Part shown: in pieces, positions 16,269 to 25,871 of the stretch
Position numbering within the stretch: the first letter of the stretch is position 1
Layout: each line of letters begins with the position of its first letter
Source: JBNARI01 sp049718765
GTDB taxonomy: Bacteria; Bacillota; Sulfobacillia; DUMF01
DNA length: 41,148 nucleotides
Assembly: GCA_049718765.1 (NCBI GenBank)
Contig: JBNARI010000019.1
Location: forward strand, 1 to 41,148
Reading direction: 5' to 3'
Notes under the pieces: generated by a model
Told to the model about the DNA's origin: nothing
Seen by the model: the letters and a program-made list of their open reading frames with translations, nothing else
The model's database searches: none
Program-made: the position numbers and the translations under genes

Positions 16269-16301
16269 TCCTTTAATTTGGTCCAGTGAGGCCAAAAAGG
16301 A
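16269..16301 (+). promoter_or_regulatory. PyrR-binding hairpin (anti-antiterminator)
   Basis: TCCTTT pairs with AAAGGA and TTGG pairs with CCAA, separated by a one-sided AAT bulge. The apical GGTCCAGTGAGGCC matches the PyrR-binding loop consensus (TCCAGAGAGGCT type). With UMP or UTP bound, PyrR stabilises this hairpin and lets the downstream terminator form. Confidence 0.85.
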
Positions 16302-16330
16302 AGTGACTGAAGTGAGCTACAATCGAATCC

Positions 16331-16367
16331 AACTCTCATCCAAGGACGGATGAGAGTTTTCTTTTTT
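16331..16367 (+). terminator. pyr operon attenuator
   Basis: AACTCTCATCC (16331-16341) and GGATGAGAGTT (16348-16358) form a perfect 11-bp stem with a 6-nt loop, followed by TTCTTTTTT. It lies 60 bp before pyrR and completes a classical PyrR attenuation leader. Confidence 0.9.
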
Positions 16368-16418
16368 GGCATAGGCGGCTCAAATGGAGAAGTATAACCC
16401 GGGGAGGTGGGTTCACCA

Positions 16419-16982
16419 GTGGCGTTGAGGGAAAAGGCCAGGATAATGGATCTTCAGGCCATGGACAGGGCCCTCAGCAGGATTGCCCACGAGATCGTGG
16501 AGAGGAACAAGGGCGTGGAAGGGGTGGTGCTCGTAGGCATCAGGAGGCGAGGAGCTCCTCTGGCCAGCAGGCTGAGCCAGAAGATCGGACAAATTGAGGG
16601 GCAGCAAGTGCCCGTGGGGATCCTGGACATAACGCTTTACAGGGACGACCTGGCGCTCAAAGCGGAGCAACCTGTGGTTCAAAAGACTGAGGTGCCGTTC
16701 TCCCTCACAGGCAAGCATGTGGTGCTGGTCGACGACGTGATTTACACCGGAAGGACCGTAAGGGCGGCGCTGGATGCGGTGATTGACCTAGGTAGGCCCA
16801 AATCCGTCCAGCTGGCGGTGTTGATCGACAGGGGACACAGGGAGCTACCGATAAGGCCGGACTACGTGGGCAAGAACGTGCCCACGTCCCGTAAGGAGAT
16901 AGTTGAAGTGAGGGTTCAGGAGATAGACGGTGTGGACGAAGTGGTGATCGTGGAACCCTCAAACGACGGAGGTGAGCACTGA
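16419..16982 (+). CDS. pyrR: Bifunctional pyr operon regulator / uracil phosphoribosyltransferase
   Basis: A 187-residue PyrR. It binds the pyr leader RNA in response to uridine nucleotides and has weak uracil phosphoribosyltransferase activity. LREKARIMDLQAMDRALSRI, GIRRRGAPLA, the PRPP-binding VVLVDDVIYTGRT and the RELPIRPDYVGKNVPTS block are family hallmarks. GTG 16419 is chosen because GGGGAGGTGG ends 8 nt before it; an in-frame GTG at 16407 lies inside that SD. It is first in the operon, directly after its own attenuator, so it autoregulates. pyrB follows after 2 bp. Confidence 0.95.
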   Translation: MALREKARIMDLQAMDRALSRIAHEIVERNKGVEGVVLVGIRRRGAPLASRLSQKIGQIEGQQVPVGILDITLYRDDLALKAEQPVVQKTEVPFSLTGKHVVLVDDVIYTGRTVRAALDAVIDLGRPKSVQLAVLIDRGHRELPIRPDYVGKNVPTSRKEIVEVRVQEIDGVDEVVIVEPSNDGGEH

Positions 16983-16984
16983 CA

Positions 16985-17917
16985 ATGCACAAGTGGGACC
17001 TCTTGGGCCTCGAGACGGTGAGCGCAGACGATATCTGGTGGATTCTGGACACTGCCAAGTCCATGAGCGACATCATTACCAGAGACATCAAGAAGGTGCC
17101 AACGCTGCGGGGAAAGTGCGTTTGCACCCTGTTCTTTGAGCCAAGCACACGAACCAGGAGTTCGTTTGAGCTGGCGTGCAAGTACTTGAGCGCCGACACG
17201 CTGAGTTTCGCCGCGGCCATTTCGAGCGTGCGAAAAGGGGAAACCCTTGCGGACACTGCCCTCAACATTGAGGCAATGGGGGTGGACGCGGTGGTGATAA
17301 GGCACCAGAGCTCTGGCGCCCCCCATTACCTGGCAAAGAAACTGAAGTGCTCGGTGATCAACGCTGGCGACGGGATGCACGAGCACCCGACCCAGGCCTT
17401 GCTGGACCTGTACACCATGAGGGAGCATGGAGTGGACTTCTCCCGGGCAAAGGTGGCAATCATTGGGGACATCGCACACAGCAGAGTGGCAAGGTCCAAC
17501 GCCTGGGGGCTCACCAAGCTCGGTGCCAAGGTGGTGTTCTGTGGCCCTCCCACGCTAATGCCTCCAGACGCTGCTCAGTTTGGGGTTGAAGTGACCTACG
17601 ACTCGGACGAAGCGGTGCGTGACGCCGACGTGGTGTACATGCTCAGGTTGCAGCTGGAAAGGCAAGCGGGCGGCCTGTTTCCTTCAGTGAGGGAATACAG
17701 GGAGCTGTACGGACTTAACAGGCGGCGGTTGGCCTTGGCCAAGCCAGGGGCGCTGGTGATGCATCCTGGACCAATGAACCGCGGCGTGGAAATAGAGTCC
17801 GATGTGGCAGACGGCGCCCAATCGGTTATCCTGGAACAAGTCACTGCGGGAGTGCTGGTAAGGATGGCGGTATTGTTCAAGGCGCTGGGAGGTGGCAGCA
17901 AATGGGCTGGCTCATAA
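16985..17917 (+). CDS. pyrB: Aspartate carbamoyltransferase catalytic subunit
   Basis: A 310-residue ATCase catalytic chain, which condenses carbamoyl phosphate with aspartate. The carbamoyl-phosphate loop FFEPSTRTRSSFE is at ~50-62. HPTQALLDL, GDIAHSRVARSN and MHPGPMNRGVEI complete the active site. No regulatory subunit (pyrI) is present, as in Bacillus-type enzymes. Its last 16 bp overlap pyrC. Confidence 0.95.
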   Translation: MHKWDLLGLETVSADDIWWILDTAKSMSDIITRDIKKVPTLRGKCVCTLFFEPSTRTRSSFELACKYLSADTLSFAAAISSVRKGETLADTALNIEAMGVDAVVIRHQSSGAPHYLAKKLKCSVINAGDGMHEHPTQALLDLYTMREHGVDFSRAKVAIIGDIAHSRVARSNAWGLTKLGAKVVFCGPPTLMPPDAAQFGVEVTYDSDEAVRDADVVYMLRLQLERQAGGLFPSVREYRELYGLNRRRLALAKPGALVMHPGPMNRGVEIESDVADGAQSVILEQVTAGVLVRMAVLFKALGGGSKWAGS

Positions 17918-19209
17918 AGGGCGGCAGAGTGGTAGATCCGGCCAACGGGCTGGACTGCGTGGCGGACGTGCGGATCAGGGACAACAGGGTGGTTGAGGTT
18001 GCCCCAGGTCTACAGAGGGAAGTTGGGGAGAGATTGATTGACGCTGAAGGACTTGTTGTTGCCCCTGGCCTTGTGGACATGCACGCACACTTTAGGGAAC
18101 CTGGCCACGAGGAGAAGGAGGACATTGAGTCGGGAAGCCGGGCTGCGGTCATGGGGGGCTTTACCTCTGTGCTGTGCATGGCCAACACTGACCCTGTTTG
18201 TGACAACGCTTCGGTGGTACGGTACGTGCTGGAGAGGGGCAGGGAGGTGGGGCTTTGCGATGTGTTCCCGGTAGGAGCAGTCACCAAGGGGCTCAAGGGT
18301 GAGGAGATCGCTGAAATGGTAGACATGGCTCGAGCGGGCGCAGTGGCCTTCTCTGACGACGGAAAGCCCATTGCCAGCGCTTCCCTAATGATGAAGGCGC
18401 TCCAGTACTCCAAGATTACCGGCAAACCCATCATTTCCCATGCCGAGGACCCCACGCTTTCGCAGGGCACTAGCATGCATTACGGCTCTGTCTCCGCCCG
18501 CCTGGGCTTGAGGGGGGTGCCCGCCGCAGGTGAGGAGAGCATCGTGATGAGGGACGTGATGCTTTGCAAGGAAGTGGGAGGGAGGCTTCACTTGGCACAC
18601 GTGAGCACCCGCTGGAGCGTTGTGTTCCTCGGCTGGGCAAAAGCAAACGGCGTGAGTTTCACCTCAGAGGCCACGCCCCATCACTTGGCTCTGGACCACA
18701 CATACCTGTTGGAGCATCCTTATGACACCAACGCCAAGGTAAACCCGCCCCTGAGGACGCCAGAGGACCGGGCAGAGCTGTGCAAGGCGGTTGCAAATGG
18801 CACCATTGAAGTGATCGCCACGGACCACGCGCCCCATCATCAGGATCACAAGGACGTGGAGTTTGACCTTGCCGCGTTTGGAATATCCGGGCTGGAGACC
18901 GCGTTGCCCGTTTGCTACACAGTCCTGGTTGAAGGGATGGGCATGGGACTTGGTGAACTCATCCGACGCATGAGCCTGAAACCCGCGGAAATCGTGGGGC
19001 TTGCCCCTATGGGTGCAGGGTCCCTCACTCCTGGAGCCAGGGCCAACATCGTGGTCTTGGATCCCAACACCGAAAGGCAGGTGGACCCCAGCCAGTTCCA
19101 GTCCAAGGGTCAGAATAGCCCGTTTGCTGGATGGAAACTCAGGGGCTGGCCGGTGTACACTTTCTACAATGGCAACATGGTAATGGGTGAGCGGAGGCTG
19201 TTGAGGTGA
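17902..19209 (+). CDS. pyrC: Dihydroorotase
   Basis: A 435-residue type I dihydroorotase that closes carbamoyl-aspartate to dihydroorotate. The zinc ligands lie in DMHAHFREPG, ISHAED, HLAHVST and the catalytic-Asp motif ATDHAPHH. ATG 17902 lies inside the end of pyrB, and the stop overlaps the carA start, so translation is coupled on both sides. Length is normal. Confidence 0.95.
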   Translation: MGWLIKGGRVVDPANGLDCVADVRIRDNRVVEVAPGLQREVGERLIDAEGLVVAPGLVDMHAHFREPGHEEKEDIESGSRAAVMGGFTSVLCMANTDPVCDNASVVRYVLERGREVGLCDVFPVGAVTKGLKGEEIAEMVDMARAGAVAFSDDGKPIASASLMMKALQYSKITGKPIISHAEDPTLSQGTSMHYGSVSARLGLRGVPAAGEESIVMRDVMLCKEVGGRLHLAHVSTRWSVVFLGWAKANGVSFTSEATPHHLALDHTYLLEHPYDTNAKVNPPLRTPEDRAELCKAVANGTIEVIATDHAPHHQDHKDVEFDLAAFGISGLETALPVCYTVLVEGMGMGLGELIRRMSLKPAEIVGLAPMGAGSLTPGARANIVVLDPNTERQVDPSQFQSKGQNSPFAGWKLRGWPVYTFYNGNMVMGERRLLR

Positions 19210-20282
19210 ACGAATGCAGGCTGGTCTTAGAGGACGGCACAATCTGGGCGGGCTCTAGTTGTGGAGCTGAGGGCACCGCTGTTGGGGAAGTGGTGTTCAA
19301 CACGGGCATGACGGGGTACCAGGAAGTGCTCACTGATCCGTCGTATTGCGACCAAATCGTCACTATGACTTACCCGCTTATAGGGAACTACGGCGTGCAG
19401 CCTAGTTGCTTTGAAAGCAGTCAGCCGTGGCTGAAGGGGTTCATCGTCAGCACAATGTGCTTTGAGCCAAGCCACTGGGCAAGCGCAGGCACCTTGCCCG
19501 AGTATCTGAAAACCCACGGGGTGGTTGGGCTTTGGGGAGTGGACACCAGGCAACTCACAAGGCACCTCAGGGAAAGGGGGACAATGAGAGGGGTCATCAC
19601 CACCGACTCCCAAAAGAGCGTTGAAGACTTATTGGAGTGTGCCCGGAGCTTCCAAATGAGGAGGCCAGTCTTCAAGGTGGCGTCTCCAGGTTGCTTCGAC
19701 ATTCCGGGCTCTGGGCCAAGGGTGGCGGTGCTGGACTGTGGAGTGAAGGGAGGCATCTTGCGAGAGCTTGAAGCCAGGGGCGCAGCCGTCAGGGTGTTCC
19801 CAGCCGGGGTGAGCGCGGACCAAATTCTGGATTGGCGGCCCGATGGGTTGTGCTTATCCAACGGTCCTGGCGACCCCAGGGACTGCCCAGAGGGCATCGA
19901 GCTAGTGCGGCAGCTGGTTGGCAAGTTGCCTATCTTTGGCATATGCCTTGGAAACCAGCTGGCAGGCCTAGCGCTTGGAGCCGACGTGTTCAAGCTGAAG
20001 TACGGTCACCGGGGTGTTAACCACCCGGTAGTGGATGGGGACACGGGCAGGGTGCACATCACTTCGCAGAATCACGGCTACGCGCTGGTGGAGCACATGG
20101 TACGCCAGGTGGGCCTGGAAGTGTGGTTCAAAAACCTGAACGATGGCACAGTGGAAGGCGTGAGGTCCAAGAAGCTCAAACTCATGTGCGTGCAATTCCA
20201 CCCCGAGGGGCGGCCAGGCCCGAGGGACACAGGGTATTTGTTCGACAGGTTCATTCAAATGATGGCGGAGGCTGGCAGCTGA
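19206..20282 (+). CDS. carA: Carbamoyl-phosphate synthase small (glutaminase) subunit
   Basis: A 358-residue class I glutamine amidotransferase that feeds ammonia to CarB. The N-terminal domain holds FNTGMTGYQEVLTDPSY. The glutaminase domain has nucleophile Cys247 in GICLGNQL and the His-Glu pair in QFHPEG. GTG 19206 overlaps the pyrC stop (GTGA), and the carA stop overlaps the carB ATG (TGATG). Confidence 0.95.
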   Translation: MNECRLVLEDGTIWAGSSCGAEGTAVGEVVFNTGMTGYQEVLTDPSYCDQIVTMTYPLIGNYGVQPSCFESSQPWLKGFIVSTMCFEPSHWASAGTLPEYLKTHGVVGLWGVDTRQLTRHLRERGTMRGVITTDSQKSVEDLLECARSFQMRRPVFKVASPGCFDIPGSGPRVAVLDCGVKGGILRELEARGAAVRVFPAGVSADQILDWRPDGLCLSNGPGDPRDCPEGIELVRQLVGKLPIFGICLGNQLAGLALGADVFKLKYGHRGVNHPVVDGDTGRVHITSQNHGYALVEHMVRQVGLEVWFKNLNDGTVEGVRSKKLKLMCVQFHPEGRPGPRDTGYLFDRFIQMMAEAGS

Positions 20283-23200
20283 TGTCTATTTCAAAGGTGT
20301 TGATTATAGGTTCGGGACCCATCGTAATAGGGCAGGCTGCGGAGTTCGATTACGCAGGGTCGCAGGCATGCCGTGCTCTCAAGGAAGAGGGCATAGAAGT
20401 AGTGCTGGTCAACCCAAACCCTGCCACCATCATGACTGACAGGGAAATGGCAGACAGGATTTACTTCGAACCGCTCACTCCAGACAACCTAACCCAGATC
20501 ATCAAGAAGGAGCGGCCTGATGGGTTGCTTGCCACCCTCGGCGGTCAGATCGGGTTGAACCTCGGGGTGGAGCTGTGGAAGCGCGGGGTGCTCGACCAGG
20601 AAGGAGTCAGGTTGTTGGGCACGCCAGCTGAGGCGATCAACAAGGCAGAGGACCGGGAGGAGTTCAAGCGCCTAATGGAGGAAATTGGCGAGCGAGTGCC
20701 GCGCAGCGCGGTGGCCCGTTCGCCAGAGGAAGCCAGGGAGATCGCCTCGGAGCTTGGCTTCCCGTTGATCGTAAGGCCTGCCTACACCCTTGGTGGTACT
20801 GGCGGAGGGGTAGTCCACGGCCCAGAGGAGCTTTTGGACGTCGCCAGCAGGGGACTGAGCGTTTCTCCGGTGCATCAGGTGCTGATAGAGGAGAGCCTGC
20901 TTGGTTTCAAGGAAATTGAGTACGAGGTGATGCGGGACTGCGCTGACAACTGCATCACCGTATGCAACATGGAGAACATCGACCCCGTTGGGATTCACAC
21001 CGGGGACAGCATTGTGGTGGCGCCAAGTCAGACCCTAACCGATGACGAGTACCAAATGCTCAGGGCTGCGTCCATCAAGATTATTCGGGCGTTGGGAGTG
21101 GAGGGCGGATGTAACATCCAGTTTGCGCTGGACCCTCGCTCCAAGAGGTACTACGTGATTGAAGTCAACCCCAGGGTGAGCAGGTCGAGCGCTTTGGCTT
21201 CCAAGGCAACAGGCTATCCCATTGCAAGGCTCGCTGCCAAAATAGCCCTTGGCAAGAAGCTTTCAGAGATACCAAACCCCATAACTGGAAAGACGTGGGC
21301 TGCGTTTGAGCCTGCAATAGATTACGTGGTGGTGAAGATCCCCCGCTGGCCTTTCGACAAGTTCCCAGGTGGCAACCGGCGCTTGGGAAGTCAAATGAAG
21401 TCCACTGGCGAAGCGATGGGCCTTGGACGGACCTTCGAGTCTGCCTTGGCCAAGGCCTTCAGGTCCCTGGACGGTCGGGACGGGCTGTTTTCCAGGAAGT
21501 TCAGCGAGGTCCCCGATTACCAGCTTGAGATACTGCTGGCAAACCCCGACGACACCAGGTTGCTGGCGGTGTTCGAGGCGCTCATGCGTGGTTGGCCAGC
21601 CTCGAGGATCTGTGAACTTACAGGGATCGACATGTTCTTTGTGTCGGGGATGAACCGTATTGTCACTGCGTTCCAGCGTGCTAAAGAGACAGGTCCTTCC
21701 AAGGAGGTGCTCCAGGCCTGCAAGAAGCTGGGCCTCAGCGACAGAGACCTGACGCTCGCCTGGGGCGTGGATGAGCTTTCGGTGCAGCACCTGAGGGAGA
21801 AGTGGGGCGTAAGGCCAGTATACAAATGTGTGGACACTTGCGCGGCGGAATTCGAGGCAGCCACCCCGTACTATTACTCAGACTACGAAGTGGAAAACGA
21901 ATCTGGTGGGGCGTCGGGCAAGGCGGTGGTGGTTGGGTCTGGCCCCATCCGGATTGGGCAGGGTATTGAGTTCGACTACTGTTCGGTGCATGCTGCTCTG
22001 TCGCTCAGGAGGATGGGCGAGGGGGCAGTGGTTATCAACAACAACCCCGAGACAGTGAGCACAGACTTTAGCACCTCAGACAAGCTTTACTTCGAGCCTT
22101 TGACTGCGGAGGACCTGTGCCACGTGGTTAACCAGGAGAAGCCGCGCTATGTGTTCTTCCAGTTCGGAGGCCAGACCGCAATAAACCTGGTGGCTCCAAT
22201 GGCTCTGCGGGGCGTATACCCTGCTGGCACGTCCGAGGACGCCATTGATATAACCGAGGACCGGGAAAGGTTCGAAGAGCTAGGTTCCAGACTTGGAATT
22301 AAGTTGCCCAGGTGTGGGGTTGCAAGGTCTGCAAAAGAGGCCCAGGAAGTCGCAAGGCTCATTGGCTATCCAGTGCTGGTACGGCCCAGTTACGTTCTGG
22401 GTGGTAGGGCCATGGAGATTGTTCGGGACGAGTCGGAACTCTGCGCAGTGATAGACGAGGCCGTGGTGGTGTCTGGCAGCCACCCAGTGCTTATTGACCA
22501 GTATATAGAGGGCAAGGAAGTGGAAGTGGACGCAGTGTCTGACGGTGAGGACGTGCTCATCCCAGCGGTCATGGAGCACGTGGAGAGGGCTGGCGTGCAC
22601 TCGGGCGACAGCATTGCCTGCCTGCCTGCGCGAAGCCTGTCCAAGAAAGTGGTTGACAAGATAGTTGACTACACTGTAAAGCTCGGCAGGGCCCTTGGGG
22701 TGAAGGGGCTCATGAACATCCAGTTTGTGGTATTCCAGGACGAAGTGTATGTGCTGGAGGTGAACCCTCGTTCATCCCGCACGGTGCCGTTCGTGAGCAA
22801 GCTCACCATGGTCCCCATGGTCGAGCTCGCAGTCAGGGCAGCTTGCGGTCAAAAGCTTAGGGACATGGGATACGGGTCGGGGCTATGGCGAAACTTACCA
22901 TATTTCGGAGTCAAGGCGCCTGTGTTTTCCTGGGCGAAGCTTCGTGGAGTGGATACGGTTCTAGGGCCTGAAATGAAATCCACGGGGGAAGTCATGGGCT
23001 GTCATTGGGAGTTCCACATAGCCCTACTCAAAGCTTTGCGTGCTGCTGGCTTTGACCTCAGACCACCAGGTAGAGTAATCGCGACCATTGCGGACAGGGA
23101 CAAGGCCACGGTGATTCCCTGGCTCAAGACCCTGAGCGAGTTGGGATTCGAACTGGCTGCTACCCGTGGCACAGCTAGGGCGCTCAGGGAAGCGGGAGTA

Positions 23201-23488
23201 CCGATCATCACCCTGAACAAGGTGTCCGAAGGCAGACCCGACATTTTGGACATGATCCAGGGGGGTGGGGTAAGCCTGGTGGTGAGCACCACTACGAGGG
23301 GAAGGGAGCCCCAGAGGGACGGCTTCAAGATCAGGCGGGCAGCCGTGGAGTTCGGCGTACCGTGCATATCATCTGTGGACACCTTGGGGGCGCTTGTGAC
23401 TGCGCTCGCTTCAACCCAGGGTGAGCAGGTGGAGCCAGTATCCATAAACGAGCTTTGGGAGGCAGCTAGAATTGGGACCTGTGGTTGA
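20282..23488 (+). CDS. carB: Carbamoyl-phosphate synthase large subunit
   Basis: A 1068-residue synthetase with two ATP-grasp halves. The first opens MSISKVLIIGSGPIVIGQAA and carries VRPAYTLGGTGGG; the second repeats GSGPIRIGQGIEFDY and VRPSYVLGGRAM. A C-terminal regulatory MGS-like domain (~935 onward; VIATIADRDKATVIPWL) probably binds effectors such as UMP. ATG 20282 is fixed by the overlap with the carA stop; the frame extends upstream only as a shadow of carA. Length is typical. Confidence 0.95.
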   Translation: MSISKVLIIGSGPIVIGQAAEFDYAGSQACRALKEEGIEVVLVNPNPATIMTDREMADRIYFEPLTPDNLTQIIKKERPDGLLATLGGQIGLNLGVELWKRGVLDQEGVRLLGTPAEAINKAEDREEFKRLMEEIGERVPRSAVARSPEEAREIASELGFPLIVRPAYTLGGTGGGVVHGPEELLDVASRGLSVSPVHQVLIEESLLGFKEIEYEVMRDCADNCITVCNMENIDPVGIHTGDSIVVAPSQTLTDDEYQMLRAASIKIIRALGVEGGCNIQFALDPRSKRYYVIEVNPRVSRSSALASKATGYPIARLAAKIALGKKLSEIPNPITGKTWAAFEPAIDYVVVKIPRWPFDKFPGGNRRLGSQMKSTGEAMGLGRTFESALAKAFRSLDGRDGLFSRKFSEVPDYQLEILLANPDDTRLLAVFEALMRGWPASRICELTGIDMFFVSGMNRIVTAFQRAKETGPSKEVLQACKKLGLSDRDLTLAWGVDELSVQHLREKWGVRPVYKCVDTCAAEFEAATPYYYSDYEVENESGGASGKAVVVGSGPIRIGQGIEFDYCSVHAALSLRRMGEGAVVINNNPETVSTDFSTSDKLYFEPLTAEDLCHVVNQEKPRYVFFQFGGQTAINLVAPMALRGVYPAGTSEDAIDITEDRERFEELGSRLGIKLPRCGVARSAKEAQEVARLIGYPVLVRPSYVLGGRAMEIVRDESELCAVIDEAVVVSGSHPVLIDQYIEGKEVEVDAVSDGEDVLIPAVMEHVERAGVHSGDSIACLPARSLSKKVVDKIVDYTVKLGRALGVKGLMNIQFVVFQDEVYVLEVNPRSSRTVPFVSKLTMVPMVELAVRAACGQKLRDMGYGSGLWRNLPYFGVKAPVFSWAKLRGVDTVLGPEMKSTGEVMGCHWEFHIALLKALRAAGFDLRPPGRVIATIADRDKATVIPWLKTLSELGFELAATRGTARALREAGVPIITLNKVSEGRPDILDMIQGGGVSLVVSTTTRGREPQRDGFKIRRAAVEFGVPCISSVDTLGALVTALASTQGEQVEPVSINELWEAARIGTCG

Positions 23489-24263
23489 AATAGGTGAAGT
23501 GTTGTGGAACGTGCCCCTGGGTCCCACTACCGGCATGGTCTGCGTGAGGGCTCCTTCCGTGGCACGGCTGTCCAGGCCAGGACAGTTCGTGCACTTACGA
23601 TTGACTTGGCTGCTCAGGCGCCCTTTCAGCATAGCCGGGGCCAACGCTGACCAGCTTTGCGTGGTGTACCAGGTGGTGGGAGAAGGTACCAGGGTGCTGC
23701 GCTCCAAGAGGAAAGGCCAGACGATTGAGGTGCTGGGGCCCTTGGGCAAACCCTTTGCGCCCAACTGTCCAGAAGGTCTGGTGTTCGTATCTGGGGGGGC
23801 GGGACTTGGAGGAGTCCTGTGGCCCGCTTTGGCTCAGGCTAGCAGGGGCGGTGACGTGATGATCGTTCACGGCCAGCGGGACAGCCAGTTCATGGACGCA
23901 AGGGCAGCGGTGGAAGCGGTGTGCGACGTGGCGGGAGTGGCTGCGGAGCGAATAAGGCAGCTGCAGGCTACCGACGACGGAAGCGCTCACTTCAAGGGGA
24001 CTGCGGTGGGGCTTTTGGAGGAGCTGTGGGCGACGGGCGATTTACCCAGACAGCCAGTACTGGGCTGCGGCCCCAGGGGGATGCTGGCTGCGCTCAAAGC
24101 AGCTTGCGCGGGGGCCCAAGTCAAGTGCTACCTTGGCATGGAGGAGCGCATGGGTTGTGGGTTTGGCACCTGTCTGGGATGCGCGGTGCCCATGGCCAAG
24201 GGCGGTTACGCTCACGTCTGCACTGACGGCCCCATATTCCCTGGGGAGGAGGTGGTGCTGTGA
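23472..24263 (+). CDS. pyrK: Dihydroorotate dehydrogenase B electron-transfer subunit
   Basis: A 263-residue FAD/2Fe-2S protein passing electrons from PyrDB to NAD+. RRPFSI is the FAD-binding motif near residue 50, and a GGAGLGG nucleotide loop follows. Cys229, Cys234, Cys237 and Cys250 (MGCGFGTCLGCAVP, HVCTDGP) ligate the 2Fe-2S cluster. TTG 23472 lies inside carB; a later GTG could also serve. The stop overlaps the pyrD start. Confidence 0.93.
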   Translation: MGPVVEIGEVLWNVPLGPTTGMVCVRAPSVARLSRPGQFVHLRLTWLLRRPFSIAGANADQLCVVYQVVGEGTRVLRSKRKGQTIEVLGPLGKPFAPNCPEGLVFVSGGAGLGGVLWPALAQASRGGDVMIVHGQRDSQFMDARAAVEAVCDVAGVAAERIRQLQATDDGSAHFKGTAVGLLEELWATGDLPRQPVLGCGPRGMLAALKAACAGAQVKCYLGMEERMGCGFGTCLGCAVPMAKGGYAHVCTDGPIFPGEEVVL

Positions 24264-25183
24264 GCCGGCTGTGGGTTGAGCTGGCAGGGGTCGCCCTCAG
24301 GAGCCCACTGGTTGGGTGTTCGGGGTGCTGCGGGTTTGGGATTGAGCTGAAGCGCATGGGTGCGCTGGAGGGGCTGGGAGCCCTGTTCCTCAAGGGGGTG
24401 ACGGTGAAGCCGCGTCATGGCAACCCTCCGCCCCGACTGTGGGAGACGGCGTGCGGCGTGATCAACAGCATTGGCCTTGAGAACCCAGGGCTTGAGAAGG
24501 TAGTGCTGGAGGTCTTGCCCCAACTCGATCTGGGCATTCCAGTGTTCTGCAACATTTCGGGTTACACTGTGGACGAGTTTTCTGAACTCGCGGCTGCCTT
24601 CCAACGCACCAGCGCTGACGGAATCGAAGTCAACGTGTCCTGCCCTAATATTGAGCAGGGAGGGAAGGTGTTTGGAGCGAGTCCCGAGTGGGTTTACAGG
24701 GCCACGAGGGCAGTGCGCCTTGCCACCTCCAAGCCAGTGTTGGTCAAGTTGAGCATAGCCTGCGCCGATATTGCAGAAGTGGCACTGGCGGCCAAGGAAG
24801 CGGGGGCTGACGGGCTTTCCCTGATCAACACCGTGCCTGCAATGGCCCTGGACCCGGTGAGCTTGAAGCCGGCGCTGGGCAATGTGTCAGGTGGGCTTTC
24901 TGGACCGGCTATCAAGCCAATTTCCCTGCTTGCCGTGTGGAAAGCTTATGAGGCCACCGGGCTTCCCATCGTTGGCATGGGCGGGGTCAGGGAAGCTCAG
25001 GACGTGTTGGAGTTCATGGCAGCAGGGGCCACTGCTGTAGGGCTTGGCCTTCAGCTGCTTATAGACCCCTTTTCCCCGAGGAAGATTGCCAGAGAATTAT
25101 GGGAATCTCTGGAGAGAAGGGGTTTCCAAAACGCAAGGGAGATTGTGGGGTATGCTCATGGCTCAACTGGTGGTAGCTCTTGA
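24260..25183 (+). CDS. pyrD: Dihydroorotate dehydrogenase B, catalytic subunit
   Basis: A 307-residue class 1B FMN enzyme oxidising dihydroorotate to orotate with PyrK. Cys128 in NVSCPNIEQGG is the catalytic base typical of class 1. FMN-phosphate binding is seen in GMGGVREAQDVLEFMAAGA. The LVKLSIACADI segment replaces the more usual LVKLSPNVTDI, a mild deviation. GTG 24260 overlaps the pyrK stop, and pyrF starts inside its end. Confidence 0.94.
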   Translation: MSRLWVELAGVALRSPLVGCSGCCGFGIELKRMGALEGLGALFLKGVTVKPRHGNPPPRLWETACGVINSIGLENPGLEKVVLEVLPQLDLGIPVFCNISGYTVDEFSELAAAFQRTSADGIEVNVSCPNIEQGGKVFGASPEWVYRATRAVRLATSKPVLVKLSIACADIAEVALAAKEAGADGLSLINTVPAMALDPVSLKPALGNVSGGLSGPAIKPISLLAVWKAYEATGLPIVGMGGVREAQDVLEFMAAGATAVGLGLQLLIDPFSPRKIARELWESLERRGFQNAREIVGYAHGSTGGSS

Positions 25184-25871
25184 CCTTGACGACGCGGCCC
25201 AGGCGCGGGAGCTGGCCGCGCTTTGCAGCTCAGAGAGAGTGAAGTACGTCAAAGTGGGTATGCAGCTGTTCTACAGCGCGGGCCCCGGCGTGGTTGCCAT
25301 GCTCCGGGACCAGGGAGTAGACGTGGTGCTCGACCTCAAGCTTCACGACATACCCAACACCATGGCTCAGGCGGCCAAAGCCCTTGCCCGGCTTGGCGCT
25401 TCCTATGTTACCGTTCACGCCATGGCAGGCAAGAAGGGCCTTGCCGCATGTGTTGATGCTGTTGGGGAATGGGGCTGCAGGCTCATGGCTGTCACCGTGC
25501 TAACAAGCCTGGGCCAGCATGAACTCAACAGCGAGCTCGGCGTGCCGAGCACTGTTGCTGAGGAAGTGGCGCGTCTTGCAACTCTCGCTGCGGAGGTGGG
25601 CGTCGACGGCATCGTGTGCGCTGCTGTGGATGCACCTGGGGTCAAATCCAGATTCGGGGAAAGAATCCAGGTGATGGTGCCAGGGGTTCGGCCTGCATGG
25701 GCGGCTGCGCCCAACGATCAGGTACGAGTTGCCACCCCTGGTGAAGCGGCAGCAATGGGAGCGGACCTCGTGGTGGTAGGCAGGCCGGTGCTAAAGGCTC
25801 CTGACAGGCGCAGGGCCTTAAGACTTCTGCTCGAGGAATTGAAGGGGGATGAAACGGGCCATGGGGCCTGA
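25152..25871 (+). CDS. pyrF: Orotidine 5'-phosphate decarboxylase
   Basis: A 239-residue decarboxylase making UMP. VVALDLDD, the catalytic DLKLHDIPNTM (Asp-Lys-Asp), and VTVHAMAG are present. The phosphate-binding end reads VPGVRPAW then VVVGRPVLKAPDRR. ATG 25152 or 25158 are the plausible starts; a longer frame from 25086 is a shadow of pyrD. It overlaps pyrD upstream and pyrE downstream. Confidence 0.93.
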   Translation: MLMAQLVVALDLDDAAQARELAALCSSERVKYVKVGMQLFYSAGPGVVAMLRDQGVDVVLDLKLHDIPNTMAQAAKALARLGASYVTVHAMAGKKGLAACVDAVGEWGCRLMAVTVLTSLGQHELNSELGVPSTVAEEVARLATLAAEVGVDGIVCAAVDAPGVKSRFGERIQVMVPGVRPAWAAAPNDQVRVATPGEAAAMGADLVVVGRPVLKAPDRRRALRLLLEELKGDETGHGA